From: JARRQJ01 sp037381915
GTDB lineage: Bacteria > Pseudomonadota > Gammaproteobacteria > DRLM01
Reading direction: 5' to 3'
Assembly (NCBI GenBank): GCA_037381915.1
Contig: JARRQJ010000011.1
Coordinates: 27,833 to 91,832 of the forward strand
Length of the DNA: 64,000 bases
Position 1 is the first letter of the stretch. Each line of letters opens with the position of its first letter. Made by a program: the position numbers and the translations under genes. The notes beneath the pieces are model-generated. The model was not told where the DNA came from and searched no databases. It saw only the letters and a program-made list of their open reading frames with translations. Positions 1 through 8,380 of the stretch are shown piece by piece.

Positions 1-1034
1 AACAGACCGTAGTCCACGGTGAGTTCCAGATGGGGCGCCACTGCCGCCAGTTTATCCTGCAACTTGGGACCAACGTAAAGGCGCGAGTCAAAGTCACCCT
101 TGCCCCCGGCGGGAATGGTCTTCTCCGCCGAACTCAAGCCCAGCACATAAAGATCGTCGCCCAGGGACTTGGTGTAATAGTGATTGGTCTCCTTCTGCCC
201 AGGCACCCAGGCGGCGAGGAAATAATGCTGCACCATCGCCGCCCAGCCGCCCTTGAGATCGCTACTCAAGGGGTCCTTTTGCATTTTGTCGAAAGAAAGC
301 TTTTCGTACTTGTTTTCCACGCTGGAAATGGCGCCGCCGATGAAGGTGTAGATGAACCGTGACTTGCGTCCGACGCGGGCGCGCTCAAACTGACGATACT
401 GGCGACCCTTCCACGCCTGCTTGCCGTTGTTGGTAACATCGAAAGAAACGTCTACCACGTAGCTGCCACGATGGAAGGTATAGGTTTTCGTCACGGTGAT
501 GCCCTGATCGCTGGTCCAAGTCAGCGGCACTTTCAGTTCCGAGGCGCCGTTTGCCAGTTTGTAATCCTTCTGCGCGGCGTGATACTGCGCGTGATGATTG
601 GGCGCGGCGGTGTTTGCCAGCAAGCCGGACTGGGCAACGAAGATCTTGGCGGTATCGTCGTTCAACAGCTGAAAGGGTTGATTGGGCTTGTCGACGGACA
701 CCGGGTAGCGGGGAAAACTGACGTCCCGCAGATCACCGCCGCGGGTATCGATCACCGCCCGGAACACGTCGGTCTGTACATGGATCCGTTCGCCCTTTTC
801 CATGCCCGTTTCAGCCGCTACGGCAGGCGAGGCGGGGGAGGACGCCGCCGCGGCGGGTTTTTTCTGTCCGGCGGGCGCTGCCGGGATATCGCTCGCCGAG
901 GGAACGGTCGACTCCGCGGTGGACGTCGGTGACTTGACCTGCGGCGGCGGGCCGTAATCCTTCTGCCAGGCTTGCCATAACAGGACGATCACGACACTGA
1001 GCGCAGCGAAGAGTATGAGGCGTTGGTTATCCAT
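1..1034 (-). CDS. yidC: Membrane protein insertase YidC (3' end outside window)
   Basis: This is the N-terminal 344 or so residues of the Oxa1/YidC insertase, which puts inner-membrane proteins into the bilayer alone or with SecYEG. The ATG at 1034 begins MDNQRLILFAALSVVIVLLW, the typical first membrane segment of Gram-negative YidC. A Pro/Ala-rich linker follows, then the large periplasmic beta-sandwich domain, with recognisable stretches such as GGDLRDVSFPRYP and FTFIGG-like TFIGGAISS. The conserved five-helix insertase core lies past the left edge. It is the last gene of rpmH-rnpA-yidD-yidC, starting 8 bases after yidD. The partial state is due only to the window boundary. Confidence 0.95.
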   Translation of the reverse strand, partial: MDNQRLILFAALSVVIVLLWQAWQKDYGPPPQVKSPTSTAESTVPSASDIPAAPAGQKKPAAAASSPASPAVAAETGMEKGERIHVQTDVFRAVIDTRGGDLRDVSFPRYPVSVDKPNQPFQLLNDDTAKIFVAQSGLLANTAAPNHHAQYHAAQKDYKLANGASELKVPLTWTSDQGITVTKTYTFHRGSYVVDVSFDVTNNGKQAWKGRQYRQFERARVGRKSRFIYTFIGGAISSVENKYEKLSFDKMQKDPLSSDLKGGWAAMVQHYFLAAWVPGQKETNHYYTKSLGDDLYVLGLSSAEKTIPAGGKGDFDSRLYVGPKLQDKLAAVAPHLELTVDYGL

Positions 1035-1042
1035 ATTGATGA

Positions 1043-1273
1043 TTATGATCGCCGAGGCAGTTTTTCTGGCACCGGGTCGCATCCTCCCGCATGCCAGGGA
1101 TGGCAGCGAGCGAGTCTGCGCACGGTCAACCACATACCGATAAGGACTCCGTGTTGGGTGATCGCGCCCTCGGCGTAGCTGGAACACGAGGGGTAAAACC
1201 GGCAGTGATTGCCGAGGAAGGGACTAAGCAGGTAGCGGTAACCGCGGATTAGGTAGACGAGGACCTTGCGCAT
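1043..1273 (-). CDS. yidD: Membrane protein insertion efficiency factor YidD
   Basis: A 76-residue protein of the YidD (haemolytic domain, UPF0161) family, thought to help YidC-dependent insertion at the inner face of the membrane. The family signature is clear: LIRGYRYLLSPFLGNHCRFYPSCSSYA, with the three conserved cysteines, and the later RLARCHPWHAGGCDPVP. Its 5' end overlaps rnpA by 25 bases and it stops 8 bases before yidC, so translation is probably coupled. Length is usual for the family. Confidence 0.95.
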   Translation of the reverse strand: MRKVLVYLIRGYRYLLSPFLGNHCRFYPSCSSYAEGAITQHGVLIGMWLTVRRLARCHPWHAGGCDPVPEKLPRRS

Positions 1274-1593
1274 TGCTCAAGTTTCTTCCAGTGCCCTTCC
1301 AAACTCGCAAACAACTCCTGGTTGCTTTGCTTAACCACGCCGGACCGAGCAATCACCACGATGTCCCAGCCCTGGAGCCGGGCCTGGTGTAAGCGAAAAC
1401 TCTCGCGAACGATGCGCTTGATGCGATTCCTCGCTACGGCCCTGCGGGCAACACGGGAAGAGACGACGATGCCGATGCGCGCGTAAGCAAGCAGGTTAGC
1501 GCGCGCCAAGATGTTCAGTCCNNNNTGATATTCACTCGATTTAACCAGCCTGTTGCGCCGGTTGAAACACCAGCGAGGTCTACCAAGGTTCAA
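1249..1593 (-). CDS. rnpA: Ribonuclease P protein component (contains assembly gap)
   Basis: RnpA is the protein subunit of RNase P, which helps the catalytic RNA cut the 5' leader from pre-tRNAs. The family core is clear: RIGIVVSSRVARRAVARNRIKR followed by RESFRLHQ, which carries the RNR basic motif. Four N bases at 1522-1525 fall near residues 23-24, just after SSEY. Compared with E. coli RnpA, the stretch between that site and RIG is about 11 residues short, so the gap probably hides some 33 bases. The start is uncertain: the open frame begins with TTG at 1593 and has no ATG before the conserved part. It lies between rpmH and yidD, with which it overlaps. Confidence 0.9.
   Translation of the reverse strand: MNLGRPRWCFNRRNRLVKSSEYXXGLNILARANLLAYARIGIVVSSRVARRAVARNRIKRIVRESFRLHQARLQGWDIVVIARSGVVKQSNQELFASLEGHWKKLEQCARSSST
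1522..1525. other. Assembly gap (NNNN) inside rnpA
   Basis: Four unresolved bases. The reading frame on both sides is the same, but the protein across the gap is about 11 residues shorter than expected, so the N run is a placeholder and not a true 4-base distance. Confidence 0.98.
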
Positions 1594-1603
1594 AGGTCGC
1601 GCT

Positions 1604-1738
1604 TTAAGGCGTGAGCCGCACCCGCCCTTTCGCGCGGCGGTTTTTGATGACTTGACGCCCTTTGGCGGTACTCATGCGCGCACGAAACCCATGGGTTCGT
1701 TTGCGATGAAGGTTACTGGGTTGATAGGTGCGTTTCAT
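1604..1738 (-). CDS. rpmH: 50S ribosomal protein L34
   Basis: A 44-residue ribosomal protein L34. The reading is MKRTYQPSNLHRKRTHGFRA followed by RMSTAKGRQVIKNRRAKGR and VRLTP, essentially the bacterial consensus. The ATG is at 1738 and the TAA ends at 1604. It is the first gene of the minus-strand rpmH-rnpA-yidD-yidC operon and is divergent from dnaA, the standard arrangement near gammaproteobacterial origins. A good promoter (TTGACA, 18-base spacer, TACTCT) lies about 145 bases upstream. Confidence 0.97.
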   Translation of the reverse strand: MKRTYQPSNLHRKRTHGFRARMSTAKGRQVIKNRRAKGRVRLTP

Positions 1739-1885
1739 AACTCTAACCTTGCCCGTCTAAAACAGATTGCAGAAAACCGTTCCGCCCGGGGCGATCTCGC
1801 GACGTTCGATGGCAGGCGTCGGTACCGGCCGATGCCATCCAATGCCAATTTTTTTATCCCGGGGACTCAATTTGGAAAGCGCGGT

Positions 1886-1915
1886 AGAGTAACGATTTTT
1901 TCCGACCACTGTCAA
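1886..1915 (-). promoter_or_regulatory. Candidate sigma70 promoter of rpmH operon
   Basis: On the minus strand, a perfect -35 TTGACA (1915-1910), an 18-base spacer and a -10 TACTCT (1891-1886). It points towards rpmH and would give a leader of about 140 bases. Confidence 0.6.
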
Positions 1916-1944
1916 TAGAATCGTCATTTCCGCGCCAAAATGGG

Positions 1945-1973
1945 TGTGGATAACCCGCCGCAATCAGTATAGA
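1945..1973 (+). promoter_or_regulatory. DnaA box overlapping a candidate dnaA promoter
   Basis: TGTGGATAA at 1945-1953 is a perfect DnaA box (TTATCCACA on the minus strand). It sits where the -35 of a promoter with -10 TATAGA (1968-1973) would be. This fits DnaA repressing its own gene; the promoter assignment is inference. Confidence 0.55.
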
Positions 1974-2025
1974 CTCCCAAGCTCTCTCGAAGGCGAGTCG
2001 AGAAACAGAATGAGGGAGATCGCGA

Positions 2026-3384
2026 GTGGATTCGTCACTGTGGCAAAGGTGTATAGCTTATCTCGAGAACGAACTCTCCCCCCAGCAGTTCAATACCTGG
2101 ATACGCCCCCTGCATGCCGTGGAAGATGGGGAGACCTTACGTCTCCTTGCCCCGAACCGTTTCGTGCTCGATTGGGTAAACGAACGTTTCTTTGGCCAAA
2201 TCAGTGAATTCATCACCGGCCTCAAACAGCAGGGCTCCCCACCGCAATTAGTCCTGCAGGTAGGATCCGCCACGGCCCCGCTGGCGCGGCCCCAGCAGGA
2301 GACGCCCGATACCGATACCGCCCCCTCCGCAGGATTTCGCCGCAAGGGGGATAGCAGTCGTGGCCCCTGCAATCTGCGTCCGGAATTTACCTTCGATTCC
2401 TTCGTGGAGGGCAAGTCAAACCAGCTGGCACGGGCGGCCTCCATTCAGATTGCCGAGAATCCCGGAACCGCCTACAACCCCTTGTTCATCTACGGCGGCG
2501 TGGGCTTGGGCAAGACCCACCTTATGCACGCGGTGGGCAATCTGATGCTGAAGAAGAAGCCGTCCTCCCAGATTATCTACCTGCACTCGGAGCGCTTCGT
2601 CGCCGATATGGTCAAGGCCTTGCAGCACAATGCTATCAACGAATTCAAGCGCTTTTATCGCTCGGTGGACGCCCTGCTCATCGACGACATTCAGTTCTTC
2701 GCTGGCAAGGAGCGCTCACAGGAAGAATTCTTCCACACTTTCAATGCATTGCTTGAAGGCCATCAGCAGATCATTCTGACCTGCGATCGTTATCCCAAGG
2801 AGGTAGAGGGTCTCGAGGAACGGCTCAAGTCGCGCTTTGGCTGGGGGCTGACCGTGGCCATCGAACCGGCGGAGCTGGAGACCCGGGTGGCGATCCTCAT
2901 GAGCAAGGCCGCGCAGATGAATACCGAGCTCTCGCCGGAAGTTGCGTTCTTCATCGCGAAGCGGATCCGCTCCAACATCCGCGAACTGGAGGGCGCGCTG
3001 CGCCGCGTGGCGGCCAATGCCAAGTTTACCGGGCACAGCATTACCCTGGACTTCACGAAGGAGGCCCTGAAGGATTTGTTGGCCCTGCAGGACAAACTGG
3101 TCACAATAGCGAATATTCAAAAGACCGTAGCGGACTATTACAAAATTCGGGTCTCGGACTTACTGTCGGAACGACGCAGCCGCTCCGTGGCGCGTCCGCG
3201 TCAGCTGGCCATGGCACTGTCAAAAGAACTGACCAACCACAGTCTTCCGGAGATTGGCGATGCCTTCGGCGGGCGCGATCACACCACGGTGTTGCACGCC
3301 TGCCGCAAGATTAATCAGTTGCGGGAACAGGAAAACCGCATGCGGGAAGACTATGTAAACTTGTTGAGAACCCTGACAAATTGA
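2026..3384 (+). CDS. dnaA: Chromosomal replication initiator DnaA
   Basis: DnaA binds 9-mer boxes at oriC, forms a filament and opens the origin. The 452-residue protein has domain I (LWQRCIAYLENELSPQQFNTW), a variable linker, an AAA+ domain with Walker A GGVGLGKTH and Walker B DALLIDDIQFF, and the C-terminal helix-turn-helix with box-binding signature GGRDHTTVLHACRKI. The start is GTG at 2026, preceded by GAGGGAGA. An upstream DnaA box suggests autoregulation. It is followed by the likely origin and dnaN on the same strand. Length is normal. Confidence 0.98.
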   Translation: MDSSLWQRCIAYLENELSPQQFNTWIRPLHAVEDGETLRLLAPNRFVLDWVNERFFGQISEFITGLKQQGSPPQLVLQVGSATAPLARPQQETPDTDTAPSAGFRRKGDSSRGPCNLRPEFTFDSFVEGKSNQLARAASIQIAENPGTAYNPLFIYGGVGLGKTHLMHAVGNLMLKKKPSSQIIYLHSERFVADMVKALQHNAINEFKRFYRSVDALLIDDIQFFAGKERSQEEFFHTFNALLEGHQQIILTCDRYPKEVEGLEERLKSRFGWGLTVAIEPAELETRVAILMSKAAQMNTELSPEVAFFIAKRIRSNIRELEGALRRVAANAKFTGHSITLDFTKEALKDLLALQDKLVTIANIQKTVADYYKIRVSDLLSERRSRSVARPRQLAMALSKELTNHSLPEIGDAFGGRDHTTVLHACRKINQLREQENRMREDYVNLLRTLTN

Positions 3385-3587
3385 TGTGAATCGACTGTGG
3401 ATAAAGTGGCTTGCGATTTCGATAAGAATTTTATCCACATTTTGTCCTCATGGAGATAACAGGTCTCAAGGCGGCTTTTCCCTGGCCTTGTTAACAGTTT
3501 AAGTTATTGATTTTTAGTTGTTATTTAATAAAATGGCGACTTATCTACAGTCCATTTAGTAATAATTAATTTTTAGGTTTATAGATT
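3385..3587 (+). other. oriC: Likely replication origin (oriC) between dnaA and dnaN
   Basis: The 203-base gap holds a DnaA box at 3396-3404 (TGTGGATAA, minus orientation), a second perfect box TTATCCACA at 3431-3439 and a near match TTATCTACA at 3541-3549. From about 3490 to 3587 it is strongly AT-rich, like a DNA unwinding element. With the box before dnaA and the rpmH/dnaA/gyrB context this is the best origin candidate. No GATC cluster is seen. Exact limits cannot be set from sequence alone. Confidence 0.75.
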
Positions 3588-4688
3588 ATGAAATTTACTA
3601 TCCAGCGCGAATCGATACTCAGGCCATTACAACTCATCGGTGGTGTGGTGGAACGCCGTCAGACCCTGCCTATCCTTTCCAATGTGCTGCTCAAGGCGGA
3701 CTCCGATCGTTTGACCATGACGGCGACGGATTTGGAGGTGGAACTGGTCATCTCCACGGGATTGGATGGCACGGAGGCCGGGAGCACCACCTTGCCGGCC
3801 CGGAAATTCATGGATATTTGCCGGGCGCTGCCCGACGCTTCCAGCTTGGAAATCAGCCTGGATAAGGACCGTGCGGTGATCCGTTCCGGCAAGAGCCGTT
3901 TTGTCTTGGCGACACTGCCAGCCGAGGAATTCCCGGCAGTGGACGATATACGCCCCCAGTTCAATTTTTCGATCACCCAGAGCCGCTTAAAGCGTCTTAT
4001 CGAGCGCACCCATTTCGCCATGGCCCATCAGGACGTCCGCTATTACCTCAATGGTCTGCTGTTCGAAGTGGCCAACAGTGACCTGCGGGCCGTGGCTACC
4101 GATGGTCACCGACTGGCTTTCTGTCAACAGGAATCACCTGTTGAATCTGAAGAAATTCAACAAATTATTGTTCCACGCAAGGGTGTGATGGAGCTGCAGA
4201 AACTGCTCGGGGAGAGCAACGATCTGGCAGAGGTCCAGATCGGCACCAACCATCTGCGGGTGGTGACGGACGAGATGCGTTTCTCTTCCAAATTGATCGA
4301 CGGCCGTTTTCCCGATTACCAGCGAGTCATCCCGCAAAACACCGATAAGGTGGTGATCGCTGAGAGGGAGGGTCTGAGACAGGCGGTATTGCGGACCTCC
4401 ATTTTGACCAACGAGAAATACCGGAGTATCCGTTTACAGCTGGAATCCGGCACCTTGAGGGTATTGGCCCACAATCCGGAGCAAGAGGAAGCGGAGGAAG
4501 AGGTCGCGGTCGATTATGACGGGGCGAATCTCGAAATTGGTTTTAACGCCACGTATATTTTAGATGCGCTCCAGGCTGTAGCCGATGACAATGTAGAAAT
4601 ACGCCTTTCCGATTCCAACAGCTGTTGCCTCATTCACGCGCCCAAGGCGGAAGACTGCAAATATGTCGTGATGCCCATGAGGTTATAG
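3588..4688 (+). CDS. dnaN: DNA polymerase III beta subunit (sliding clamp)
   Basis: The 366-residue beta clamp forms a ring dimer that holds DNA polymerase III on DNA. It begins MKFTIQRESILRPLQLIGGV and contains RRQTLPILSNVLL, YYLNGLLFEV, VATDGHRLA and the C-terminal VMPMRL that forms part of the peptide-binding cleft. Three repeated clamp folds fit the length. It lies after oriC and 46 bases before recF, the usual dnaA-dnaN-recF order. Confidence 0.98.
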   Translation: MKFTIQRESILRPLQLIGGVVERRQTLPILSNVLLKADSDRLTMTATDLEVELVISTGLDGTEAGSTTLPARKFMDICRALPDASSLEISLDKDRAVIRSGKSRFVLATLPAEEFPAVDDIRPQFNFSITQSRLKRLIERTHFAMAHQDVRYYLNGLLFEVANSDLRAVATDGHRLAFCQQESPVESEEIQQIIVPRKGVMELQKLLGESNDLAEVQIGTNHLRVVTDEMRFSSKLIDGRFPDYQRVIPQNTDKVVIAEREGLRQAVLRTSILTNEKYRSIRLQLESGTLRVLAHNPEQEEAEEEVAVDYDGANLEIGFNATYILDALQAVADDNVEIRLSDSNSCCLIHAPKAEDCKYVVMPMRL

Positions 4689-4734
4689 GCGCATTACACC
4701 CTCTGTCTGGGCAGTATGAGTCCAAAGTGATTTC

Positions 4735-5796
4735 ATGGGGTTGGCCCGCTTAGAAATCAGCAACGTCCGGAACCTGCAATCCGTTAGGCTTGATCTCAAT
4801 TCGGGCTTTAACGTCCTGTGTGGCGCAAACGGGAGCGGAAAGACCAGTTTTCTCGAAGCCCTGTACGTACTGGGCCGGGGTACGTCGTTCCGAACCAAAG
4901 ACTTGGGCCGTGTGTTGCGAACCGGGGCCGAGACTTTCTTTGTTTCGGGTAAATTGCACCCCTCCGCGATGACCTTGGGGGTCGAGTATCAAACAAACGG
5001 GACGCAATTGCGGATCGGCGGACAAACCGTCCGCAGCCGGCTCGATCTGGCGGGCCATCTTCCCCTCCTATTTATCAGCCCGGAAAGCCAAGCCCTCGTG
5101 TCCGAAGGTCCTCAGCAACGCCGGCGCTTCCTGGACTGGGGAGTGTTCCACGTGGAACAAGGCTTCCTGGCGGCATGGCGGGTGTATCAACGCGCCCTCA
5201 AACAGAGAAACAAGGCCTTGGGCTCGCCGGGTGTGGAGACGGCTTGGGATACCGAGTTGGCTCGGGCCGCGGAGCAGATTACCCAACTGCGCCGCGATTA
5301 TTTATCCAGCTTGGCCCCGTATATCGAACATTACGTCCCGGCGCTCTTGGCCCTGGAAGACATATCATTGAATTTTTTGCCGGGTTGGCGCCAGGATTCC
5401 AATTATTTGGATGCCCTGCGAAGTTCCTTGGCGCAAGACCGGGAATATGGGTTCACTCGGCAGGGACCGCACCGGGCCGACGTAGTATTGAAGACAGGAA
5501 ACCGTCTTGTGCGCGACACCTTGTCTCGAGGCCAACAGAAGCTTTTGGTCTTTGCTTTGCTTCTGGCTCAGATTGCGCTGCTGAATGAAGTTGCGGCCAT
5601 TCAGCCGGTAATTATGATTGATGAATTGGCGGCGGAGCTGGACAGGGCCCACCGGGAACGATTATTGGGGGTTCTGGCCGAATTGAAGGCCCAAATCTTT
5701 ATTACCTTAACGGAGAGGCGTGCCTTGTCCGATGTGGAAAATATCCCAATTAATTGGTTTCACGTGGAACAGGGTCGCATCGCCCCGATAACATAA
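4735..5796 (+). CDS. recF: DNA replication and repair protein RecF
   Basis: RecF is an SMC-like ATPase that, with RecO and RecR, loads RecA at single-strand gaps. The 353-residue protein shows Walker A GANGSGKTSFLEAL near residue 32, the ABC signature LSRGQQKLLVFALLLAQ near residue 265, and Walker B VIMIDELAAELD. The early LEISNVRNLQSVRLDL is typical. It follows dnaN by 46 bases. The stretch before gyrB contains a candidate promoter, so gyrB need not rely on recF transcription. Confidence 0.97.
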   Translation: MGLARLEISNVRNLQSVRLDLNSGFNVLCGANGSGKTSFLEALYVLGRGTSFRTKDLGRVLRTGAETFFVSGKLHPSAMTLGVEYQTNGTQLRIGGQTVRSRLDLAGHLPLLFISPESQALVSEGPQQRRRFLDWGVFHVEQGFLAAWRVYQRALKQRNKALGSPGVETAWDTELARAAEQITQLRRDYLSSLAPYIEHYVPALLALEDISLNFLPGWRQDSNYLDALRSSLAQDREYGFTRQGPHRADVVLKTGNRLVRDTLSRGQQKLLVFALLLAQIALLNEVAAIQPVIMIDELAAELDRAHRERLLGVLAELKAQIFITLTERRALSDVENIPINWFHVEQGRIAPIT

Positions 5797-5848
5797 ATTT
5801 AGTCCACGGCGACCCCATCTATCCCTTTGTTATTTATGATAAAATAAG

Positions 5849-5877
5849 TGTCTATTCCTGCGCAAAAGTGCTATAAT
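5849..5877 (+). promoter_or_regulatory. Candidate gyrB promoter
   Basis: A perfect -10 TATAAT at 5872-5877, 26 bases before the gyrB start, with a weak -35 (TGTCTA, 5849-5854) at 17-base spacing. A gyrase gene promoter with a strong -10 and poor -35 would fit supercoiling control, but that is inference. Confidence 0.5.
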
Positions 5878-5902
5878 GCGCTGTTGTTGACAGGGATTAG
5901 CG

Positions 5903-8323
5903 ATGAGCACTGACACCCAGACCTATAATTCTTCTAATATCAAAGTCTTAAAGGGGCTCGATGCAGTACGCAAGCGCCCGGGGATGTACATAGGGGATAC
6001 GGATGATGGCACCGGCCTGCACCACATGGTGTTTGAGGTGGTCGATAATGCCATTGACGAAGCCTTGGCCGGCTACTGCTCAAAAATCCTGGTGACCATT
6101 CACGCCGACGGTGCGGTTACGATCTCCGACAACGGTCGGGGGATCCCGGTGGACATTCATCCGGACGAGGGACGCTCCGCCGCTGAGGTCATTATGACGG
6201 TCCTGCATGCCGGCGGGAAGTTCGATAGTAATTCCTACAAGGTGTCCGGCGGGCTGCACGGCGTGGGCGTTTCGGTGGTCAATGCCCTGTCGGAAGAACT
6301 GCAGCTCACCATTCATCGCGATGGCAAGCTGTACAAGCAGGTCTATCATCTGGGTAATCCCGATACGCCCTTGACCGAGTTGGGAAGCAGCGATGTCACG
6401 GGCACCACGATCCGCTTCAAGCCCAGCAACACGATATTTTCTGATACCGAATATCACTATGACATTCTGGCCAAACGGCTGCGCGAACTTTCCTTCTTGA
6501 ATTCCGGGGTGCACATCGAACTGATTGATGAGCGCAGTGAAAAAACGGACATATTTAAATATGAAGGCGGCATTCGCGCCTTCGTGGAACATCTCAACCG
6601 CAACAAGAACCCGCTGCATCCATCGGTGTTTTACTTTTCCACGGAGCGCGATCACATCACCGTGGAGTTGGCGATGCAATGGAACGATTCCTATCAGGAA
6701 AACATCTTTTGCTTCACTAACAATATTCCTCAGCGTGACGGTGGTACGCACCTGGCCGGTTTCCGCGGGGCCTTGACCCGCACCCTCAATCAATACCTCG
6801 AAAAAGAAGGCGCGGCGAAGCGGGCCAAGGTCGTGACGACCGGCGACGACGCCCGTGAGGGACTGACGGCGGTATTGTCGGTGAAGGTCCCCGACCCCAA
6901 GTTCTCCTCCCAGACCAAGGACAAGCTGGTGTCCTCGGAAGTGAAGGGGGTGGTGGAATCCGCGGTGGCGGAGAAACTCCAGGAATTCTTGCTGGAAAAG
7001 CCGGCGGAGGCCAAGGCCATCACCGCCAAGATCATTGAGGCGGCGCGCGCCCGCGAGGCGGCGCGCAAGGCGCGGGAAATGACGCGTCGCAAGGGTGTCC
7101 TCGATATCGCCGGGCTGCCGGGCAAGTTGGCCGATTGCCAGGAGAAGGATCCCGCGCGATCCGAGCTGTTTCTTGTGGAGGGCGACTCGGCTGGCGGTTC
7201 CGCCAAGCAAGGCCGCGATCGCCGTTATCAAGCGATCCTGCCACTCAAGGGCAAGATTCTCAATGTAGAAAAAGCCCGATTTGACAAAATGTTATCTTCA
7301 TCCGAGATTGCCACCCTGATTACCGCCCTGGGTTGCGGCATCGGCCGCGAGGAATATAACCCGGACAAGCTGCGTTACCACCGGGTGATCATCATGACCG
7401 ATGCCGATGTGGACGGCTCTCATATTCGTACCCTGCTGCTGACCTTCTTTTACCGCCAGATGCCCGAGCTGATCGAGCGCGGTCATCTGTATATCGCTCA
7501 GCCGCCCTTGTACAAGCTGAAGAAGGGCAAGCAGGAGCGCTACGTCAAGGACGATGCCGAATTGAACAAATATCTGCTCGAGGCGGCCTTGCAGGATGCG
7601 CAGCTGATGGTCAACGCCTCAGCACCGCCGATCAGCGGCCAGGCCTTCGAGGACTTGGCCAGCCGGTATCTGGCGGTGATGGCGACCATCGACCGTCTAG
7701 CGCGCCGCGTTCCCGCCACGGTGCTGGAGGCGATGATCTATGTGCCATCGCTCGATATGGCTGACTTGCTGGATCAGGGCAAGGCGCAGGCCTGGTTCGG
7801 CGAATTGCAGCAACGCGTCAACCGGGAGGACAGCGGCGCAACCCACTATGACATCCGCCTGGAAAAGGAAGAGGGCAGCGACGGCTATTACGCCACCATC
7901 ATCGAGACCGCCCATGGTGTCAGCAACCTTCGCGAGTTGCGCGCGGACTTTTTTAGCTCTGGTGAATATCGCGCCATTGTCGAGCTGGGCCAACAGCTCG
8001 ACGGTTTGCTTGGAGAGGGGGCCTACGTGCAACGCGGTGAACGGAGTATGCAGATCAAGACGTTCAAAGAAGGATTGCAATGGGTCATGGATGAAGCGAA
8101 GCGCGGCCAGCATATCCAGCGCTACAAGGGCCTGGGCGAAATGAATCCGGAGCAATTGTGGGAGACCACCATGAACGCCGACTCGCGGCGTCTCCTGCAA
8201 GTCAATATCGAAGACGCCGTGGCCGCCGACGAAATCTTCACGACCCTCATGGGTGATCAGGTGGAACCGCGCCGCGACTTCATCGAAAGGAATGCGCTGT
8301 CGGTGGCCAACCTGGATGTCTAG
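5903..8323 (+). CDS. gyrB: DNA gyrase subunit B
   Basis: GyrB is the ATPase subunit of DNA gyrase and introduces negative supercoils with GyrA. The 806-residue protein has the GHKL ATPase domain (VRKRPGMYIGDT, EVVDNAIDEALAG, GGLHGVGVSVVNALS), the transducer domain, the TOPRIM motif LVEGDSAGGSAKQGRDRR with acidic TDADVDGSHIRTLLL, and the C-terminal IQRYKGLGEMNPEQLWETTM. The length includes the roughly 165-residue insert typical of gammaproteobacterial GyrB. The start is ATG at 5903. Confidence 0.98.
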   Translation: MSTDTQTYNSSNIKVLKGLDAVRKRPGMYIGDTDDGTGLHHMVFEVVDNAIDEALAGYCSKILVTIHADGAVTISDNGRGIPVDIHPDEGRSAAEVIMTVLHAGGKFDSNSYKVSGGLHGVGVSVVNALSEELQLTIHRDGKLYKQVYHLGNPDTPLTELGSSDVTGTTIRFKPSNTIFSDTEYHYDILAKRLRELSFLNSGVHIELIDERSEKTDIFKYEGGIRAFVEHLNRNKNPLHPSVFYFSTERDHITVELAMQWNDSYQENIFCFTNNIPQRDGGTHLAGFRGALTRTLNQYLEKEGAAKRAKVVTTGDDAREGLTAVLSVKVPDPKFSSQTKDKLVSSEVKGVVESAVAEKLQEFLLEKPAEAKAITAKIIEAARAREAARKAREMTRRKGVLDIAGLPGKLADCQEKDPARSELFLVEGDSAGGSAKQGRDRRYQAILPLKGKILNVEKARFDKMLSSSEIATLITALGCGIGREEYNPDKLRYHRVIIMTDADVDGSHIRTLLLTFFYRQMPELIERGHLYIAQPPLYKLKKGKQERYVKDDAELNKYLLEAALQDAQLMVNASAPPISGQAFEDLASRYLAVMATIDRLARRVPATVLEAMIYVPSLDMADLLDQGKAQAWFGELQQRVNREDSGATHYDIRLEKEEGSDGYYATIIETAHGVSNLRELRADFFSSGEYRAIVELGQQLDGLLGEGAYVQRGERSMQIKTFKEGLQWVMDEAKRGQHIQRYKGLGEMNPEQLWETTMNADSRRLLQVNIEDAVAADEIFTTLMGDQVEPRRDFIERNALSVANLDV

Positions 8324-8380
8324 CCGGGTTGAGTGACGCCGCCATGGATTGGCGCCTTTTCCGCACGCTGACTGCGGTAG

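Noticed and set aside
6080..7231. 383-codon open frame antisense to gyrB
   Set aside because: It lies wholly within gyrB, has no family motif, and is a by-product of GC-rich codon use on the other strand.
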